Shown here: piece by piece, positions 34,348-35,305 of the stretch
Numbering within the stretch: the stretch's first letter is position 1
Layout of the letters: each line of letters starts with the position of its first letter
DNA from: Promethearchaeota archaeon
GTDB lineage: Archaea > Asgardarchaeota > Lokiarchaeia > Sigynarchaeales > SOKP01
Assembly: GCA_004524425.1 (NCBI GenBank)
Contig: SDNN01000008.1
Coordinates: 1-35,305, forward strand
Length of the DNA stretch: 35,305 bases
Direction: 5' to 3'
The notes under the pieces: model-generated
The model's input: the letters and a program-made list of their open reading frames with translations, nothing else
Told to the model about the DNA's origin: nothing
Databases searched by the model: none
Made by a program: the position numbers and the translations under genes

Positions 34348-34944
34348 TTAATTTAAAGCACATTTGAATTGGCTACCATACAAATTCTTGAAAATAAGAG
34401 CAAGGATTTTCTCAAAAGATTCAAGTATGCCTTCTCCATTTAGAGCAATGGTCTTAGTAACCTTCGTATACGGGCTGATAACATCAAAATTAATCTCTTT
34501 CAAAAAAATGGCAATGCTGAATTTATCAGGGAGATCTTGTTTATTTAATGAAATTACTTTAGGCATCTTAGTGAGATATTGATCGAAATATGAATTTAAC
34601 TCATGCCATGAGATGATGTTCCGCTCATAGGCCGATTTTTGTGAGTCTGCAACGAAAATAATTCCATCCATGGCACTTAATGTTATGGGACGAGTTACGA
34701 CATAGAAATCCTGACCAGTTGTAGAATACACGTGAATTTTAAGTTTCCAAGATTCATTCTGGAAGTTAATCATGCCATAATCGAAAAATAGCGTCCGCCC
34801 GACACTGCTCTCGACTGATTCTACCTCTTCTTTCTTACCAAAATGGTTAAACAGAGCCTTAAGTGAAGTGGTCTTGCCTGATAATGCTGGTCCGAAATAG
34901 ACTATTTTCAATTGAACCGTCTTATCTAACGCATCAATAATCAA
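34348..34944 (-). CDS. MglA-like small GTPase
   Basis: The 198-residue protein is a compact G domain: P-loop GPALSGKTT at 18-26, STTGQD at 74-79 in place of the DxxG motif, and NKQD at 134-137. The FGPALSGKTTSL start and the TGQ switch II are characteristic of the MglA branch, which in bacteria sets cell polarity with MglB roadblock partners. No roadblock gene of that kind lies within the window, although the adjacent left gene encodes a HEAT-like protein. It has no lipid-attachment Cys motif of the Ras type at the end, apart from a CALN terminus. Confidence 0.85.
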   Translation of the reverse strand: MIIDALDKTVQLKIVYFGPALSGKTTSLKALFNHFGKKEEVESVESSVGRTLFFDYGMINFQNESWKLKIHVYSTTGQDFYVVTRPITLSAMDGIIFVADSQKSAYERNIISWHELNSYFDQYLTKMPKVISLNKQDLPDKFSIAIFLKEINFDVISPYTKVTKTIALNGEGILESFEKILALIFKNLYGSQFKCALN

Positions 34945-35002
34945 TGTTTTATCAACAAATAATTGTGTTTAGAGTCAATTCTCACTCAACCTTTAAAAAA
35001 TG

Positions 35003-35030
35003 CCCGCTTTTTCATTCGTGATAGAACGGG
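35003..35030 (+). repeat. Hairpin with UUCG-type loop
   Basis: CCCG and CGGG close a stem that continues with TTT/AGA-type pairs, two single mismatches and a TCA/TGA tip over TTCG. Pairing is better on the plus strand, where G-U pairs help. It lies between two minus-strand genes, so it may be a transcript-end structure or an unannotated short RNA. Confidence 0.4.
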
Positions 35031-35097
35031 ATATAGAACATGAAGGAAAGAGCTGATCATTACAAGATAAAGTTCAGAAATCGCAAATAGTCAAAAA

Positions 35098-35305
35098 TTA
35101 AAAAATTATTCTATTTCCGTCTATCTTATATGTTATGATGCCTCGCAAGATGAGAAGCTCGATTTCGCGTTGGAGGATGCCGAGATCGAGATTTAAGTCA
35201 TCTTTTGTTAATTGAAGTAATTTCTCGAATGAAATTGAGTCTTGGTTTTTTTTTATATTATTGAGATGTTCCAAAAGCATTTTCTGATTTAATAATGAAC
35301 TCACG
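35098..35305 (-). CDS. Partial winged-helix-like protein at the window edge
   Basis: Only a C-terminal piece of 68 residues or slightly more is visible. The frame is open to the edge, and the GTG at 35304 is as likely to be internal as a start. The segment SFEKLLQLTKDDLNLDLGIL followed by EIELLILRGIITYKIDGNRI has the helix-helix-strand hairpin pattern of a winged helix, as found at the end of PCI-domain proteins. Family assignment is not possible from this fragment. Confidence 0.5.
   Translation of the reverse strand, partial: VSSLLNQKMLLEHLNNIKKNQDSISFEKLLQLTKDDLNLDLGILQREIELLILRGIITYKIDGNRIIF

Noticed and set aside
1..35305. CRISPR arrays, tRNA or rRNA genes, insertion sequences
   Set aside because: No regularly spaced direct repeats, tRNA arm patterns, rRNA-like blocks or transposase genes were seen on reading the window.

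Overview
This AT-rich window (roughly one third G+C by eye) most likely comes from an Asgard archaeon, probably of the Lokiarchaeota group. The grounds are archaeal-type Shine-Dalgarno sites (GGAGGTG, GGTGAT), split archaeal gcvPA/gcvPB genes, a large heterodisulfide-reductase (Hdr) gene cluster with F420 dehydrogenase-like (FrhB) subunits, a Rag/Gtr-type GTPase with a C-terminal roadblock-like domain, an MglA-like GTPase, LRR and HEAT-repeat proteins, and selenocysteine-containing HdrA and MvhD genes. No rRNA, tRNA, CRISPR array or insertion sequence was seen.

Layout. (1) 479-5110, plus strand: an LRR protein, a winged-helix/ferredoxin protein and a GPH-type MFS transporter. (2) 5211-18376, minus strand: the core of the window, eight redox genes in transcription order: Sec-hdrA, Sec-mvhD, two frhB-like genes, an hdrC-hdrB fusion, a tandem two-module hdrA, a Cys-type mvhD, and a second two-module hdrA behind its own probable promoter. 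Together they look like a cytoplasmic flavin-based electron-bifurcating Hdr complex. It is apparently fed by F420H2 through FrhB-like subunits, because no hydrogenase large or small subunit (MvhA/MvhG) is present here. (3) 18745-21699: a HEAT-repeat protein and two small membrane proteins. (4) 21728-28598: an Lrp/AsnC regulator divergent from a gcvT-gcvH-gcvPA-gcvPB operon, then a third frhB-like gene fused to a C-terminal beta-rich domain. (5) 28701-35305: a TauE/SafE-type permease, a Rag-like GTPase, a CxxC protein, a HAD hydrolase, a possible arrestin-like protein, a HEAT-like protein, an MglA-like GTPase and a partial winged-helix protein.

The main result lies at 15980-18376. Two genes that look broken by five in-frame TGA codons are best read as selenoproteins: a 650-residue HdrA with three selenocysteines (positions 21, 79, 204) and a 140-residue MvhD with two (positions 15, 66). 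Each TGA lines up with a cysteine in the Cys-only paralogues encoded a few kb away in the same cluster. Only about 21 nt separate the two genes, so any 3' SECIS serving both would have to sit in the 121-nt gap after mvhD, where I can draw a SECIS-like stem-loop by hand. Multi-Sec selenoproteins and eukaryote-like SECIS elements have been reported for Lokiarchaeota, which fits; sharing of one element by five UGA codons in two cistrons is my inference.
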